Positions 1 to 9,909 of a stretch of DNA of 64,000 bases are shown here, piece by piece. The notes below the pieces were generated by a model. It searched no databases. It was not told the DNA's origin and saw nothing but the letters and a program-made list of their open reading frames with translations. The translations under genes were made by a program, and so were the position numbers. This DNA comes from Bimuria novae-zelandiae CBS 107.79 (Eukaryota; Ascomycota; Dothideomycetes; Pleosporales; Didymosphaeriaceae). Position 1 is the first letter of the stretch, and each line of letters starts with the position of its first letter. Location: positions 241,909 to 305,908 of the forward strand of contig ML976665.1 of the NCBI GenBank assembly GCA_010015655.1. Direction: 5' to 3'.

Positions 1-156
1 CAGACACAATGTCTACACTCGCTTGAAGTACCGAGCGCTCGCCAATTACATACACGTTGTCGATGCACAATGTCTTCACACCACGCACCAGGTACTTAAG
101 AGCTGCGTCGCGAAAGAATACCTCTACAAAGACAGCTTTGATTTAACAAAACGAAG

Positions 157-762
157 ATGCACAGGTTCAGACAGCGATTCCAGAAGGCCGGTCCTTCGCC
201 CACCAGCAGAGTTGCGTCACCAAGCCGGGAATATGGACCACAAGCAGCCCTCACAGGCCACGCTGGCCTCGCAGACGATATCAACAGATGTCCAATCTGC
301 ATGGAGGACTACGGCTCAGCCGGTGCTGATGTAGCTGAAGACGCGGTCACACTACCCTGCGGCCACCTGATCGGTCGCTTCTGCCTCTTAAAATGCGCAC
401 TACAAGTGCAACGCCGCTGCCCTCTCTGTAGAGAAGACATCCTCGTCATGAGAGAACAAGAGATCCCCGTGCTCGATTTCCAGTACAGTCATCCCTCTTC
501 GATAAACCTGGCAGAGCCGAACTATGAGAACGTAAGTGTTCGTTTCCGACGCACGGCAGAAGATCTCCATGGAGTTCCCGCGATCGGCCCGCGGCACGTT
601 GTTGACGCGGTTGCAGTGGCTGCAGCGCGAGCGCTTGCCCGTGGGACGAGCGATATGGATATCTATAGGAGGGCTCGTTGGGCGGTCCTGGTCGCTGGTG
701 AGATGAACGTCACTTGGGGTCCTGAGCATAATGCGGAGGTGCGAGAACTGTGGCGATTATGA
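157..762 (+). CDS. RING-type zinc finger protein (variant RING)
   Basis: A 201-residue intronless ORF. The N-terminal ~40 residues are basic and Ser/Pro-rich. A RING-like module follows: Cys45 and Cys48 (CPIC), Cys68-x-His70 (LPCGH), Cys76, then Cys88 and Cys91 (CPLCRE). The fifth zinc ligand of a standard RING, expected at residue 73, is Gly (HLIGRFC), so the second zinc site looks incomplete. RING domains usually give E3 ubiquitin-ligase activity; whether this variant is active is unknown. The ~110-residue C-terminal part matches no domain I recognise. ATG at 157 is the first that keeps the whole RING in frame; the preceding 156 bases are probable 5' UTR. Two relatives with the same Gly substitution lie at 12,176-12,568 (dead) and 13,577-14,125. 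Confidence 0.8.
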   Translation: MHRFRQRFQKAGPSPTSRVASPSREYGPQAALTGHAGLADDINRCPICMEDYGSAGADVAEDAVTLPCGHLIGRFCLLKCALQVQRRCPLCREDILVMREQEIPVLDFQYSHPSSINLAEPNYENVSVRFRRTAEDLHGVPAIGPRHVVDAVAVAAARALARGTSDMDIYRRARWAVLVAGEMNVTWGPEHNAEVRELWRL

Positions 763-1288
763 GAAGAGGCCGCCGAGCTTGTGTTGATTGCGTGTACACA
801 CAACTGAGTTCCCTCACTGCGTCAGCGCTGCTGGAAGGAAATCCAGGCATGGTTTTAATTATTGAATGAGAAGAGGCCATTTCAGCATTCTGAATAGTTG
901 TGAGTGCCTGGGTGACAGGGTTCATCGAATGTGTTCGGAAGCACTTCTTTCAGTGCATACCCTCGCCGTTCGGGAAGAATTTCCATAGTAGCAATAACAA
1001 TAGGTGTCGTTGAGTATTGTTTAGCATTGTTTAATCTCTGTTGTAATATGCTTTGATGCGGCTTCCTTATGTGTTCGATGCAGTACCCAGCGGAGTGTGG
1101 TACAGCCCATCTTCGTAAGTCTTTATCAGGCAACGAGCGTACCGGGGCTTGAGTCGGCGCCAGCGCATGATGTACTGCCGTATTGCGCTTGATTTACAGC
1201 TTCAATGTCCGCGACATTGCTCAAAAAATCCGGCGCTCCTTCATGGGCTTGTTGGAGTGGAGATTCGCGCGTTATGTCTCGCATTAGG
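763..1288. other. Intergenic region, no supported gene
   Basis: About 0.5 kb between the RING gene and the 3' end of the minus-strand gene at 1,289. Only short ORFs without recognisable motifs are present; it is probably the 3' flanks of two genes that point toward each other. Confidence 0.5.
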
Positions 1289-2036
1289 CTAATCGCGCTG
1301 CTTGATCTCATTCTCAAGCTCTTTCAGATGCTCGACGAGCTTCGTTCTTAGGTAGGGCGAGAGTCCGAGTCTGCAATACAGGTCAGCACACGTCCTTCAA
1401 TAATATTCTTCTTCCCTGAGTGACCTACATTCCCTCCCTTGTAACAATCCTATACGTCCCACTATCCTGCCAATTCCCCACCAACTGACCATCTCCGTCA
1501 ACCTCCAAGCTCCCGAAGATGTCTTCAGGCCACGCGATCCTGCCCCAGTCAGGCGGATTCCGCTCATCGCTCACGTGTATCCAGCCGCCCTTGTTTCCGC
1601 CGCCCATGCCCGCTTGGTGATTCGCACCACCCGCGCCATCGCCGCTACGCTTGTTACTGCCGAGGTTGAATCCGCCGGGTGAGGCAAAGGCAGATGCTTG
1701 TTGTTTGACAAGTGGGTCGTTGACGGCGTGCGTGGAAAGGACAGACTGCAGGATCGGATGGAAGTGCCGATTCTCAGTGAAAGAGTCTGGCTTGGGTGGA
1801 ACTGATGTTGTTGTTCCAAGCGAGAGGTCAACATTCGGTGGATCGGTAGGAAGGAGCGTGAGGAGAGAGCGCGATGGATCGAGAGGGTGTTTAGCCACGT
1901 ATATGTGTGGGTTATTAGGGAGCGTAGAGAGTGCTCTTGCGACGGAGAAGGCGGTTTTGGAGGTGGGGAGGCACACTCTTTGGAGAGCGGTTCGGTACAG
2001 CATTTTGTAAGATGTATCCACGGGAAAGAAGTGCAA
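1289..2036 (-). CDS. Small conserved fungal-type protein, probably mitochondrial, two exons
   Basis: Exon 1 is 2036-1429 and exon 2 is 1370-1289. The intron (1371-1428, 58 bp, GTAGGT...TTGCAG) is needed because the unspliced frame stops two bases downstream of the donor. Splicing gives 229 residues ending in a helical charged tail (GLSPYLRTKLVEHLKEL). The N-terminus is rich in Arg, Ser and Leu with no acidic residues, as in a mitochondrial presequence, and an internal Met12 (2003) is an equally good start. The middle is Gly/Asn-rich. The C-terminal third has the ordered block GGWIHVSDERNPPDWGRI followed by PEDIFGSLEVDGDG and TYRIVTREG. This looks like a real conserved domain, but I cannot name the family. 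Mitochondrial location is inferred from composition only. Confidence 0.7.
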
Positions 2037-2680
2037 CTATTGTACAGAGTGTCACTTGGAAGTGGTTGGGAATGCAAAGAAGCTTCGGAAGTTCTCAATC
2101 GATGACGATCAAGATGCAACTTTTGGTGGCCCAAGCTCCCGTTAGCCGCACGTCTCCCGAGGCCGCCCACAGCGTTTAGATAATAATATATTATGCAACC
2201 TCGGTACCATCACAATTCTTTATGAAGACAGTCCTACATGGTGAGTATAGATGATCAAAGGGCGCGTCATCCATAGTCACATAGAATCCAGTCAGTACAC
2301 AAGTAGCATGCAACTCACATTCTTCTCTCCGCCATAGAGGGACCCTTCTCTTCGTAATGTAGGGACAAACACAGTTCACTCTAGAAAACTAGGCTCACTA
2401 CCAAGGCCAACAGTTTCTAGCAATCTTGCGTTTTTCCTGCGGCCTCCGAGCTGTCCCCACGCGTCCAGCCCGCCAACATGCACGACCGTACTAGCGCACC
2501 CCCACCAAACCCAAAAACTTGCCCCCGCGAATCAATGCCTCCGGCCCAGACCTACTTACGATATGCGAGTGTTGGTCCGGCTTCGGCTATTGTGTAAGAG
2601 CACGTTCTCGTAGCTCTGCATATTTTCTTTCGTGACTCTTCCGCTCTTTCGCAGATTGCACCTCAAGAAGGACAACCACC
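2037..2680. promoter_or_regulatory. Divergent intergenic region between the 2,036 (-) and 2,681 (+) genes
   Basis: This 644-bp stretch separates two divergently read genes, so it should hold both promoters. Pyrimidine-rich runs precede the start at 2,681, and the ATG context (ACCACCATG) is good. I see no convincing TATA box or operator. Confidence 0.4.
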
Positions 2681-4591
2681 ATGTCTGCACATAGAAGTGG
2701 CCGCCGGCCGGGCGAGAAAGAAATAGCCGATACGGCAGGTCCTACGTCGGACCTGGGTGGTTTGGAGGAACAGGACGTTGAAGACGGTCGGGAGGTGGTA
2801 GATATCGATCGCATCGAGAAGGTGTACAGGTTAGTCCCCGGTTCCCTTCATTTTTCAACACTGGTCCTGACAACATATAGCAAGCTCGACCGCCGGATAT
2901 TGCCAGGTAACAATCCCTCAGCTCAGCCTCTGAGATATCTTCTCACATGACGCAGCTTTTTGGATCCTCTACTTCCTCTGCTCGGCCATCCGGTCCAATG
3001 TCGGCTTGGCCCAGACGATGAACATCGCCCAAGGCCACGATCTCGCTTCGGAGTTGAATCTCTCGCCCAAGCAAGTGTCTACCGGTCTAGCCTTGTTCTA
3101 CGTCTGCTATGTCATCTTCGACATGCCCTCGAACTTGGTCATGTCTAGGCTGAGCCCACATGTCTGGATGAGCCGAATCGTGACTGGTGTGGGCATCATC
3201 GGCATCGGTTTGACTGGCATGAAAGCCGCATGGAGCTTCTAGTACGTCGCTTGGACGTGTTCATTCCACCATCTCTAACATATGCATAGCCTTCTTCGAC
3301 TCCTGCTCGGTATCGTCATCGCTGGCATGTGGCCAGGCATGTCCTACTATCTCACACTTTTCTACCCTCCATCGCGGACCGGCAAGCGCATTGGCCGCTA
3401 CTTCACCGCTTCCCAAGTCTCCGCTGCTGTCGTCGGTCTCGTCTCTGCCGGCTTTCAAGAGATGGATGGCTTGGGCGGGCTCGTAGGCTTCCAGTGGATG
3501 TTCTTGCTGTACGGTATCGTTGGCACGCTCGTGGGAGTCTCTCTCCTTTGGTGGCTCCCTGATCGACCACTCGCACCTGGCGAAATCCGCGAGAAGTCAA
3601 ATTGGCTCAAATGGATTCCTGACAGCAAGCCCGCTCTGACTGGTGAGGATGCACGGATTCATTACCTAGATCTCACACGTGTCTACCGCCGCAAGGTTTG
3701 GAACATGAGGGACCTCTGGCACGTCGTAATCGACTGGCGTCTGTGGCCGCTGGTCGTCATGTACTTTGGTGTCGTGGGTGTCGGTATTGGAACGCAAGCT
3801 TATGCTTCTGTCATCATTCGCGGCATCAATCCTGATTTGTCCGGTATTGATCTCTCGCTGTTGACTGCTCCTATTTGGATTGTAAGTCTCTGTTTCTCTA
3901 CTATGATGATGGGGTTATCAGGCTGACGCGACTCAGATGGATCTCATCGCCATCTTAATCTTCACTCCGCTATCCGATCGCTTCCACCGCCACCGCGCCT
4001 CCTTCTTCAGCTTCGCCGTGCTTATCCAAATTGCCGGTTTACTCATGACAACCTTTGGTGGTGGCGCGAAATCCTGGACTCGCTATGGCGGTTTGCTTCT
4101 GGTAAGCTGCACCCCCATTGCTCCTTTTTCAATCTATACAATCATCACATATTGTCAATTGCAACCGTTCTTCGATAAATGTCACTGACCACTTTCATAT
4201 TCAGGTCGGCTTCGGTCTCGGCCCCACAGTCCCCATCTGCATGACCTGGACGAACGAGATATTCCAGCCGCGCCACGGCGAGGTCGGCGTCGCCGCTGCA
4301 TCTGCCCTCGTCTCCGGCCTCGGCAATCTGGGCTCCATTCTGACAACATACGCCCTTTATACCGGGTGGCCTGAAGATGCGCGCGGTCCACACAAGTACC
4401 GTAAGAGCAATTTGGTCATGATTGGGATACTTTGTGGGAGTATTCTTGCAGCAGGAACGATGGTAGTGTTGTTGAGGGTGTTTGGGGACAACATATCAAG
4501 AGATGGGAATGGCGGAGAGTTTGTTGACGGTGCGGCAAGGAGAGAGGTCGAGCAGAGGGGTTTGGGGAGGATGTTTAGACGCCGGAGATGA
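2681..4591 (+). CDS. MFS permease, Dal5-like anion:cation symporter family
   Basis: Six exons: 2681-2829, 2881-2906, 2956-3241, 3290-3881, 3937-4101 and 4205-4591. All introns are GT-AG, 48-103 bp, and the phases join to 534 residues. After a polar ~60-residue N-terminus comes TM1 (FWILYFLCSAIRSNVGLA). A loop like those of the Dal5/Tna1/Seo1 group follows: DLASELNLSPKQVSTGLALF, then YVIFDMPSNL and an MSRLSPHVWMSRI stretch matching the MFS A-motif region. Further helices include RLLLGIVIAGMWPGMSYYL, GFQWMFLLYGIVGTLVG and VGFGLGPTVPICMTW. Known relatives import allantoate, nicotinate, biotin precursors or other small carboxylates across the plasma membrane. The substrate cannot be read from the sequence. 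Length (about 500-550) and a central cytoplasmic loop rich in charged residues fit the family. No catabolic partner genes lie beside it. Confidence 0.88.
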
Positions 4592-4846
4592 GCGTGTACA
4601 GGCGAGAAGTGGAAGCCCTGATATGGGCGTCGCATTGCAAAGAGTGAGGGGGGAGAGAATTCTCAATGGTGAGGCTCACGTGTAGTGGATCGCCTAAGTA
4701 TGTCGATGGGTAAGAACGACCTTACCTCGTGCGTTCGATGCAGGTTCACCGTGTTCTAGTTTCGCGGCCACCACGAATACAACCTGCATATTCAATTCTA
4801 ATCTTGAATGTTTGACGCATTAGCCCTATTTATTCCAGCGTCTCAC

Positions 4847-5218
4847 TCAGCTCCTCGCACCACGCATACTTTTCGGACTTCTTAGACTCAAAGTTCCCAG
4901 ACGTTGTACGCACAGATCAACAAACAGGCCTTCCATCCCGTTCGCGAAGACCTCATACCCGCGCATCATTTTCCAAACACAATCCTCCAATACTGGGGCA
5001 ACATCTTCTGTCTCAGCAAAGAGCTGTGAATATGGGCGCACTTGGGTTTGGAACCAGTTCACATCCCAGTCACTAATGGAACTCAAGTGTCCCAACTAAC
5101 GCCCGGCGCGTCATGCGGATAAATCCACCATGTAGCTCGCAGGGAGGTAAGCCTCCGATCCATTCAAGCTTTCCTTCATCGAACATCCAAGAACCCTTTT
5201 CCTAGTGCAATACTCCAT
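4847..5218 (-). pseudogene. Possible broken small gene with two in-frame stops
   Basis: Reading leftward from an ATG at 5218, one frame runs 124 codons to a stop at 4847. It is interrupted only by TGA (5111-5113) and TAG (5096-5098), five codons apart. Both halves look protein-like: upstream SEAYLPASYMVDLSA, downstream SDWDVNWFQTQVRPYSQLF and VLEDCVWKMMRGYEVFANGM. No intron of reasonable length removes the stops; the best candidate would be 33 bp. Both stops are one C-to-T change from sense codons (CGA, CAG). I do not recognise the family. It could equally be chance coding, or an exon of a gene whose structure I missed. Confidence 0.3.
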
Positions 5219-5278
5219 CAAATGTCCTCGCCATATCGCACCCTCCTAAAATCATAATCAGCACAATAAGCAGCGGCA

Positions 5279-5900
5279 ATGGGTCTCTTCCGCAAATCAA
5301 AAGAACTCATACCCACACCTCACGACCCTCTCGTAACATACATTATCAACCAGAATCTTGCTGGGAAACTTACGGTCACGTCGTCTAACCCAAACGCGTA
5401 CTCGTATGCTATCACACTCGCGACCAAAAAGCCCTGGCGCGACACTATCGAAGTCGCTATCCACTGCTCCCTTAATGCGACGTATCAGCAACAGACCGAC
5501 GGTGTGGGAAGCTGCCTGATTCAGACGAGCTCGGCGAAATTTACGAAGGTTACATCCGATGCATATGGGCAGGATGTTAAGCTGGAGAAGAGTACGGGAG
5601 CGCTGACAGGTATGTTTTTAGATGCGTTTTTGCGATTGTCTAGTGTTCGGTGTTGGGCTTGGGCTAATCATATATCCCATAGGCATCGAGACGACCGTAT
5701 ACATCCTCTACGGCGGCCAGCTCAGCACAACTTCCAAATGGGAGCATGACCACGACTCCCTTACCGACTCCGCACGACGACTCAAACTCGTTGACACTGC
5801 GTCCGGCGCGGTGCTCGCGCGCTTCGGTGGTGGTCAAGGCATGAATGAGTTTGGTATGCTCGAGGTGTATAACCAGAGGGTGGCGGCGGATATGGACTAG
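5279..5900 (+). CDS. Hypothetical protein, two exons, 182 aa
   Basis: Exon 1 is 5279-5609 and exon 2 is 5683-5900, joined across a 73-bp intron (GTATGT...CCATAG) in phase 1. The product has no signal peptide or membrane segment. It contains alternating hydrophobic stretches with beta character (GKLTVTSSNPNAYSYAITL, then KPWRDTIEVAIHCSL, then TTVYILYGGQL), ends with a conserved-looking KLVDTASGAVLARFGGGQG block, and suggests a single beta-rich soluble domain. A tubby/LURP-like barrel is conceivable, but I have no diagnostic motif. The start at 5279 is the first ATG and is followed by a basic patch (FRKSKE). It is convergent to nothing obvious; the metallophosphoesterase gene follows in the same direction after 539 bp. 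Confidence 0.72.
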
Positions 5901-6439
5901 TGCGGACTGTGCATCTTGACCGTTGTATGTGTGTTTGCGAGGGAGGAGCGCGCACGGGATAAGAAGAGGAAGGAGAATGGAGTGGTGGGCACGATAGCGA
6001 ATTGTGGCGGTCTGTTGACTATGGGAATACCTGTTGGCCCGTAGGCCACTCTGAAGCACGACGTAATCACAACTCACAACGGTGTTGGTGGCGCTTTGAG
6101 GATTATGGGTCTCTTGTACGATACGAGCGGTAGCGGAGCTCTTTGCTTGATATCAACTCACCGCACAGTCTAGTCACAGATCAACCACTGCACATGGTCA
6201 TCTTTCCTTCAGTGCTTCCTGAAGCCATACGCGATAGTCTTTGTGGACAATTCATTATACAATATAGAATGTACGCAATTATACGAAGCTACGGCTCCGC
6301 TCGGTCTACCGAAAATATATGCGGAAGTGACCAAAGATGCGGTGATTAGGAAGCAGCTATAGGCCTTTTTGCGTCCCTTCCCCGCGGCTCAACTTGTGCG
6401 GCCACCCACGAACATGCAAGCTTCTGCCAGAGGTTCAGC
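5901..6439. other. Intergenic region, no supported gene
   Basis: This 539-bp gap lies between two plus-strand genes. It should contain the terminator of the first and the promoter of the second. No motif is clear enough to call. Confidence 0.4.
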
Positions 6440-7351
6440 ATGTACGCCATCGCAACAATGCGGCGCGCTGGAGATTCTCTGCCTTTCGTCCGCGCCCTCT
6501 CAACTCTCACAACCAACCCATCGTCTTGGTCACGCTTTCAAATCATCTCGGACCTCCACCTCGAAACGCCCCTGGCATCCCCTTCCTACACCTACTTCTC
6601 TCAGTCACAAAACTTCCCCATCTACGCCCCAAATCTCTGCCTCCTCGGTGACATTGGTCTCGCAGCGGACCCCGCCCTATTCACCTTCCTCCGCACCCTC
6701 TTCACGCGCTCTCCTACTCTCCGCATCTTCTACATCCTCGGCAACCACGAGTGTTACACGACCACGTGGTGCCTCGCCGAAGACGCGCTCGACGCCTTCG
6801 ACGATTCCTGCGCCTCCACCCTCGGGCCCGGGCGCTTCTTCTTCATGAGCCGCCGACGCGTCGACATATCGCCCAGACTTACACTCCTCGGATGCACGCT
6901 ATGGAGCCACATCAGCGCCGCCCAAACCCCCCTCTGCGCGCGGAAACTCATGGATTTCCATCCCGGGTACGGGATCAGGGGTCGCAGCATCGCACAGCAC
7001 AACGCCGATCACGCGGTCGATCTGGTGTGGTTAAATTCCCAAATCAGTACCATATCCAACGAAGAGCCAGAAAGGGAGGTCGTCGTGTTGACGCATCACT
7101 GTCCGACGGTCGGTCCGCGGGCGGCGAGTCCGCGGCATAAGGGGAGTGCGGTGAGCGAGGCGTTTGCGACGGATCTGAGGACGGAGGCTTGTTGGAAGAG
7201 TGGGAATGTGAGGATTTGGGCGTGGGGGCATACGCATTTTGATTGTGTTTGGGGGGAAGGGGGAAGGGTATTGGTGAGTAGGCAGAAGGGGTATGCGTAT
7301 AAGGGAGGGAAGGGGGCGTGGGAGGTTAGGCTGGCGGTGGTGGAGGGTTGA
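6440..7351 (+). CDS. Calcineurin-like metallophosphoesterase
   Basis: Single exon, 303 residues. The binuclear-metal motifs of the metallophosphoesterase superfamily appear in order: D38-x-H40 (ISDLHLE), G70-D71 (LLGDIG), G101-N-H-E104 (ILGNHE), H219 (VLTHHCP) and G263-H-T-H266 (WGHTHFD). These ligate two metal ions and support hydrolysis of phosphomonoesters or phosphodiesters. The substrate is not evident. The N-terminal ~30 residues (RRAGDSLPFVRALSTL) are basic and hydroxylated and could be a mitochondrial presequence, or Met7 could be the true start. Fungi commonly have several uncharacterised soluble enzymes of this type and length. All metal ligands are present, so it should be active. 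Confidence 0.88.
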   Translation: MYAIATMRRAGDSLPFVRALSTLTTNPSSWSRFQIISDLHLETPLASPSYTYFSQSQNFPIYAPNLCLLGDIGLAADPALFTFLRTLFTRSPTLRIFYILGNHECYTTTWCLAEDALDAFDDSCASTLGPGRFFFMSRRRVDISPRLTLLGCTLWSHISAAQTPLCARKLMDFHPGYGIRGRSIAQHNADHAVDLVWLNSQISTISNEEPEREVVVLTHHCPTVGPRAASPRHKGSAVSEAFATDLRTEACWKSGNVRIWAWGHTHFDCVWGEGGRVLVSRQKGYAYKGGKGAWEVRLAVVEG

Positions 7352-7756
7352 GAGGGGGTTTGGGAGGTCTTGGGATACGGAGACGCTGAGAAAGATGGGG
7401 AGGGTAATACAGGTTAGAGGATGAGCCCTGGTAGGTAAGTGGGAAGATAAGGTTTCTGGTGAGGGAGGGCTGGGACATGCATGCACTTGTAGCTACTTTA
7501 CCACTATAGCTATTGGTTTCAAAGCACATGTTTCGCACGTTTCGTGGGATTCATACTGCAACCTAGTGTTGAGGGATCTTGACACTGGTGTCCGCGCTAC
7601 GAGGTTGGTGTTGTTGAGATGGTGCCTCGGCGGGGAGTGACCACGGTACGAATACGAATGCTAATCTATGACTCACGTTTCATGGAAGCGTCGAACATAA
7701 CACTTCCTTCCTTTCTAACTTCTCTGTGAATCAGCTACTCGCTTTATTCTCCGAGG
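7352..7756. other. Intergenic region, no supported gene
   Basis: 405 bp separating two plus-strand genes. The first ~150 bases are strikingly G-rich on the plus strand, continuing the G-rich 3' end of the preceding coding sequence. No gene is visible. Confidence 0.4.
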
Positions 7757-9114
7757 ATGTCCGAAAATGAGTTACTCTTGGACAACCATGTCCTGTTGTG
7801 CGTTCAGGTGAACGTTGACGAGGAAGACTTGGAAGAGTACAGATATCTCGTCTCCAACTTTTGCAGTCGGGTGCTGGCTGCGCACGAGGAGGATCTGGGT
7901 GCTTTGGAACTGTCTCCTCGAATGTCGCATGGGAGTGTCTTTGTCTGTGGAGATATTCGGCTTCTTCGGGACAAGAGGAAGGATGTTGAAGGCAATGTTA
8001 GAGTCGTTAGGGAGTTTTCGTTCAACACGGAGGGCTTGGATGACCTGTTATATGTTACACTTGGAGAGGTAAGTGCTATCATCTGCTGCGAGCTATGCAT
8101 GTGCTAACGTTGCTAAATTAGGTACCTATCAACTTGCACAATGCTGCAGTTTACTATCGAGACATTCTAGATTCTGCAAACTCGCAGCGTACGAATTACT
8201 TCGATTCTCTACAAGCCAAACACAAATTCCAGGCTCTAACTGAGTCCACCAAACCAGGTACTTCCTTCAGATCAGGCGCGTACCTAAGCGACGTGAAAAC
8301 CACCGGCGACGCGTCGGAGTTCCACCTGCTCCGCTGCTCCACCAACCTCAGCGGTCCTACCCTCGCCTTCGTGGACGAAGACCGCGAGATCCTGGCCCAA
8401 GTCAATCAGCTAGCCGGCAGCAACTTTGCCCAAAAGACTGAGCTCAACCACGTCCTTGCCCAGCTCTACCGCAACACTTCTACCGTAGACGCCGCAAACA
8501 ACGTGAAAGAGCACAAAGCTAGAATAAAAATTCACTCTGACAAGACAAAAGACATGCCCGCCAACGGCCTGATTACCTTTTGCACATTCTACTCCTCAGA
8601 CATAGCGCTATACGCCGCGCCCTCGAACGATCGTTTCGACCGCGTTTACAAAGATGTCAGCGTACTCACGTGTCTAAAGTTCAAACTCAAAACGAACGAC
8701 CCCGAGTATACACGCGACTTACCACTATCTGGGGTGCGCGAATTCAGCGTACCGTTGTACCCGAATTCGGTGCTGCTGATTCCGCTCTCAACGAACCGCT
8801 TCTGGACGCACGCAACGAGCCCGCCCGCGCTGCCGGTTGGGAGATTCCCGACAAGGCTGGGGTACGTGGTGCGTTGCTCGAAGACGAAAGCTGTGTTTAG
8901 AGAAGGTGATGGTGACGGGGAAGGCGGGACGTTTATCCTCCGCGAGGGGAGAGAGGTAAGGCTTGAGAAGCCGACGGCGGAAGACGTGGCGGAGCTGAAG
9001 AGGCTGTATCAGAGGGAGAATGTGACGACTGAGCAGGTAGAGTATGAAGATGTAGGGTTTAGTTTGAATGAGGGAGATTATAGAAGGCCGGTAGTCGAGG
9101 CGGATAATGTATAG
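7757..9114 (+). CDS. Putative 2OG-Fe(II) dioxygenase-fold protein, two exons
   Basis: Exon 1 is 7757-8068 and exon 2 is 8122-9114, with a 53-bp intron (GTAAGT...AATTAG), phase 0, giving 434 residues. The C-terminal ~210 residues align by eye with the protein encoded opposite at 9139-9909. The shared positions are H242-x-D244 (KIHSDK), H334 (FWTHATS) and R355 (YVVRCSK), the spacing and order of the iron- and 2-oxoglutarate-binding residues of the double-stranded beta-helix dioxygenases. Both proteins then share a V/I-G-[FY] block near the C-terminus (YEDVGFSL / YPDIGYTI). The N-terminal ~200 residues have no counterpart in the smaller protein and no motif I know. The enzymatic assignment is an inference from the residue pattern; the substrate is unknown. 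The stop lies 24 bp from the stop of the convergent partner. Confidence 0.65.
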
Positions 9115-9138
9115 TACGTCAAGGATCAGGGGGGGCGT

Positions 9139-9909
9139 TCAGTCTAGGTTATTGGGCGAGGGAGGCATGCGATCGCTCGGACTAATCGTGTATCCAATAT
9201 CCGGGTACTCGAACGTCGTCTCCCTGTTCTCCGCGCCTTTGTACTTATAAAACTCTCGTGCCTCTACACTCGTCGCGAGCGTGAGCTCTCCGCGCTTGCA
9301 CCCGTTGACAACGAGGTGCGCAACACCTTCTTCGAACCGCACGAACGTCTTTGCGAGTCGCAGCGTGAGACCCATCCACCTGTTGTCATAATCCCGGGGC
9401 AGGTCTTTGGCCTCAATCTTATGCACATGTTCCTGGTTCGTAGCAGTCGAAAACACGACGACAGAGTGGTGCTCTAGCTCTACTTCCCACTCCTCCCCGC
9501 TCTCTTTCTTCCGCACTGTGAGTACGCGCGGCTGCGCATCCGCGCCTTTCTCGTAGCACGAGAACAGGCAGATGTACGAGTCTAGCGTGAGGTCAAGCGC
9601 TTGGTCGGTGTGGAATCTCATGGTAGTGTAGCGCGCGTCGTACACTTCTAGCATGGCGTTGTTGAGCTGTAGGCTTGTGATGCCGGATGCGTCGCGGATT
9701 TTCTCGACGAGGGCTTCATGGATAGGGGAGAAGGGCTGGCTAGGGGTTTGGTAGGCGGTGGTGGTTCGGACGAGAGGGATGGCGTCAGCGGAGGTGCGGT
9801 AGAGGATAGCGATTTGGCGGCCTTTGGAGAAGTCTTCGAATTGGACGGATTGGTGGAGGAGGGGGAAGAGGTTTTCGGGATGGACGATGCTGTAGCTGTC
9901 GAATGACAT
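9139..9909 (-). CDS. Putative 2OG-Fe(II) dioxygenase, AlkB-like pattern
   Basis: Intronless, 256 residues. The core shows H100-x-D102 (MRFHTDQA), followed by a predicted strand (SYICLFSCYE), the pair H161/H163 (QEHVHKI) about 60 residues later, and R184 (GLTLRLAK). This is the ordered iron triad plus 2-oxoglutarate Arg of Fe(II)/2OG dioxygenases, and the spacing resembles AlkB-type proteins. Known family reactions are hydroxylations or demethylations of nucleic acids, proteins or metabolites; nothing here tells which. The C-terminal half is homologous to the convergent gene at 7757-9114, with only 24 bp between the stops. The start at 9909 (MSFDSYSIVHPENL) is the first ATG, with a normal upstream region. 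Confidence 0.7.
   Translation of the reverse strand: MSFDSYSIVHPENLFPLLHQSVQFEDFSKGRQIAILYRTSADAIPLVRTTTAYQTPSQPFSPIHEALVEKIRDASGITSLQLNNAMLEVYDARYTTMRFHTDQALDLTLDSYICLFSCYEKGADAQPRVLTVRKKESGEEWEVELEHHSVVVFSTATNQEHVHKIEAKDLPRDYDNRWMGLTLRLAKTFVRFEEGVAHLVVNGCKRGELTLATSVEAREFYKYKGAENRETTFEYPDIGYTISPSDRMPPSPNNLD

Noticed and set aside
1571..2170. Minus-strand 199-codon ORF overlapping the small mitochondrial-type gene
   Set aside because: Ser/His/Pro-rich out-of-frame reading of the 1,289-2,036 gene, with no continuation across the intron.
2681..9909. Biosynthetic gene cluster (transporter plus possible dioxygenases)
   Set aside because: No backbone enzyme, regulator or other tailoring gene is present, and the genes are separated by unrelated ones.
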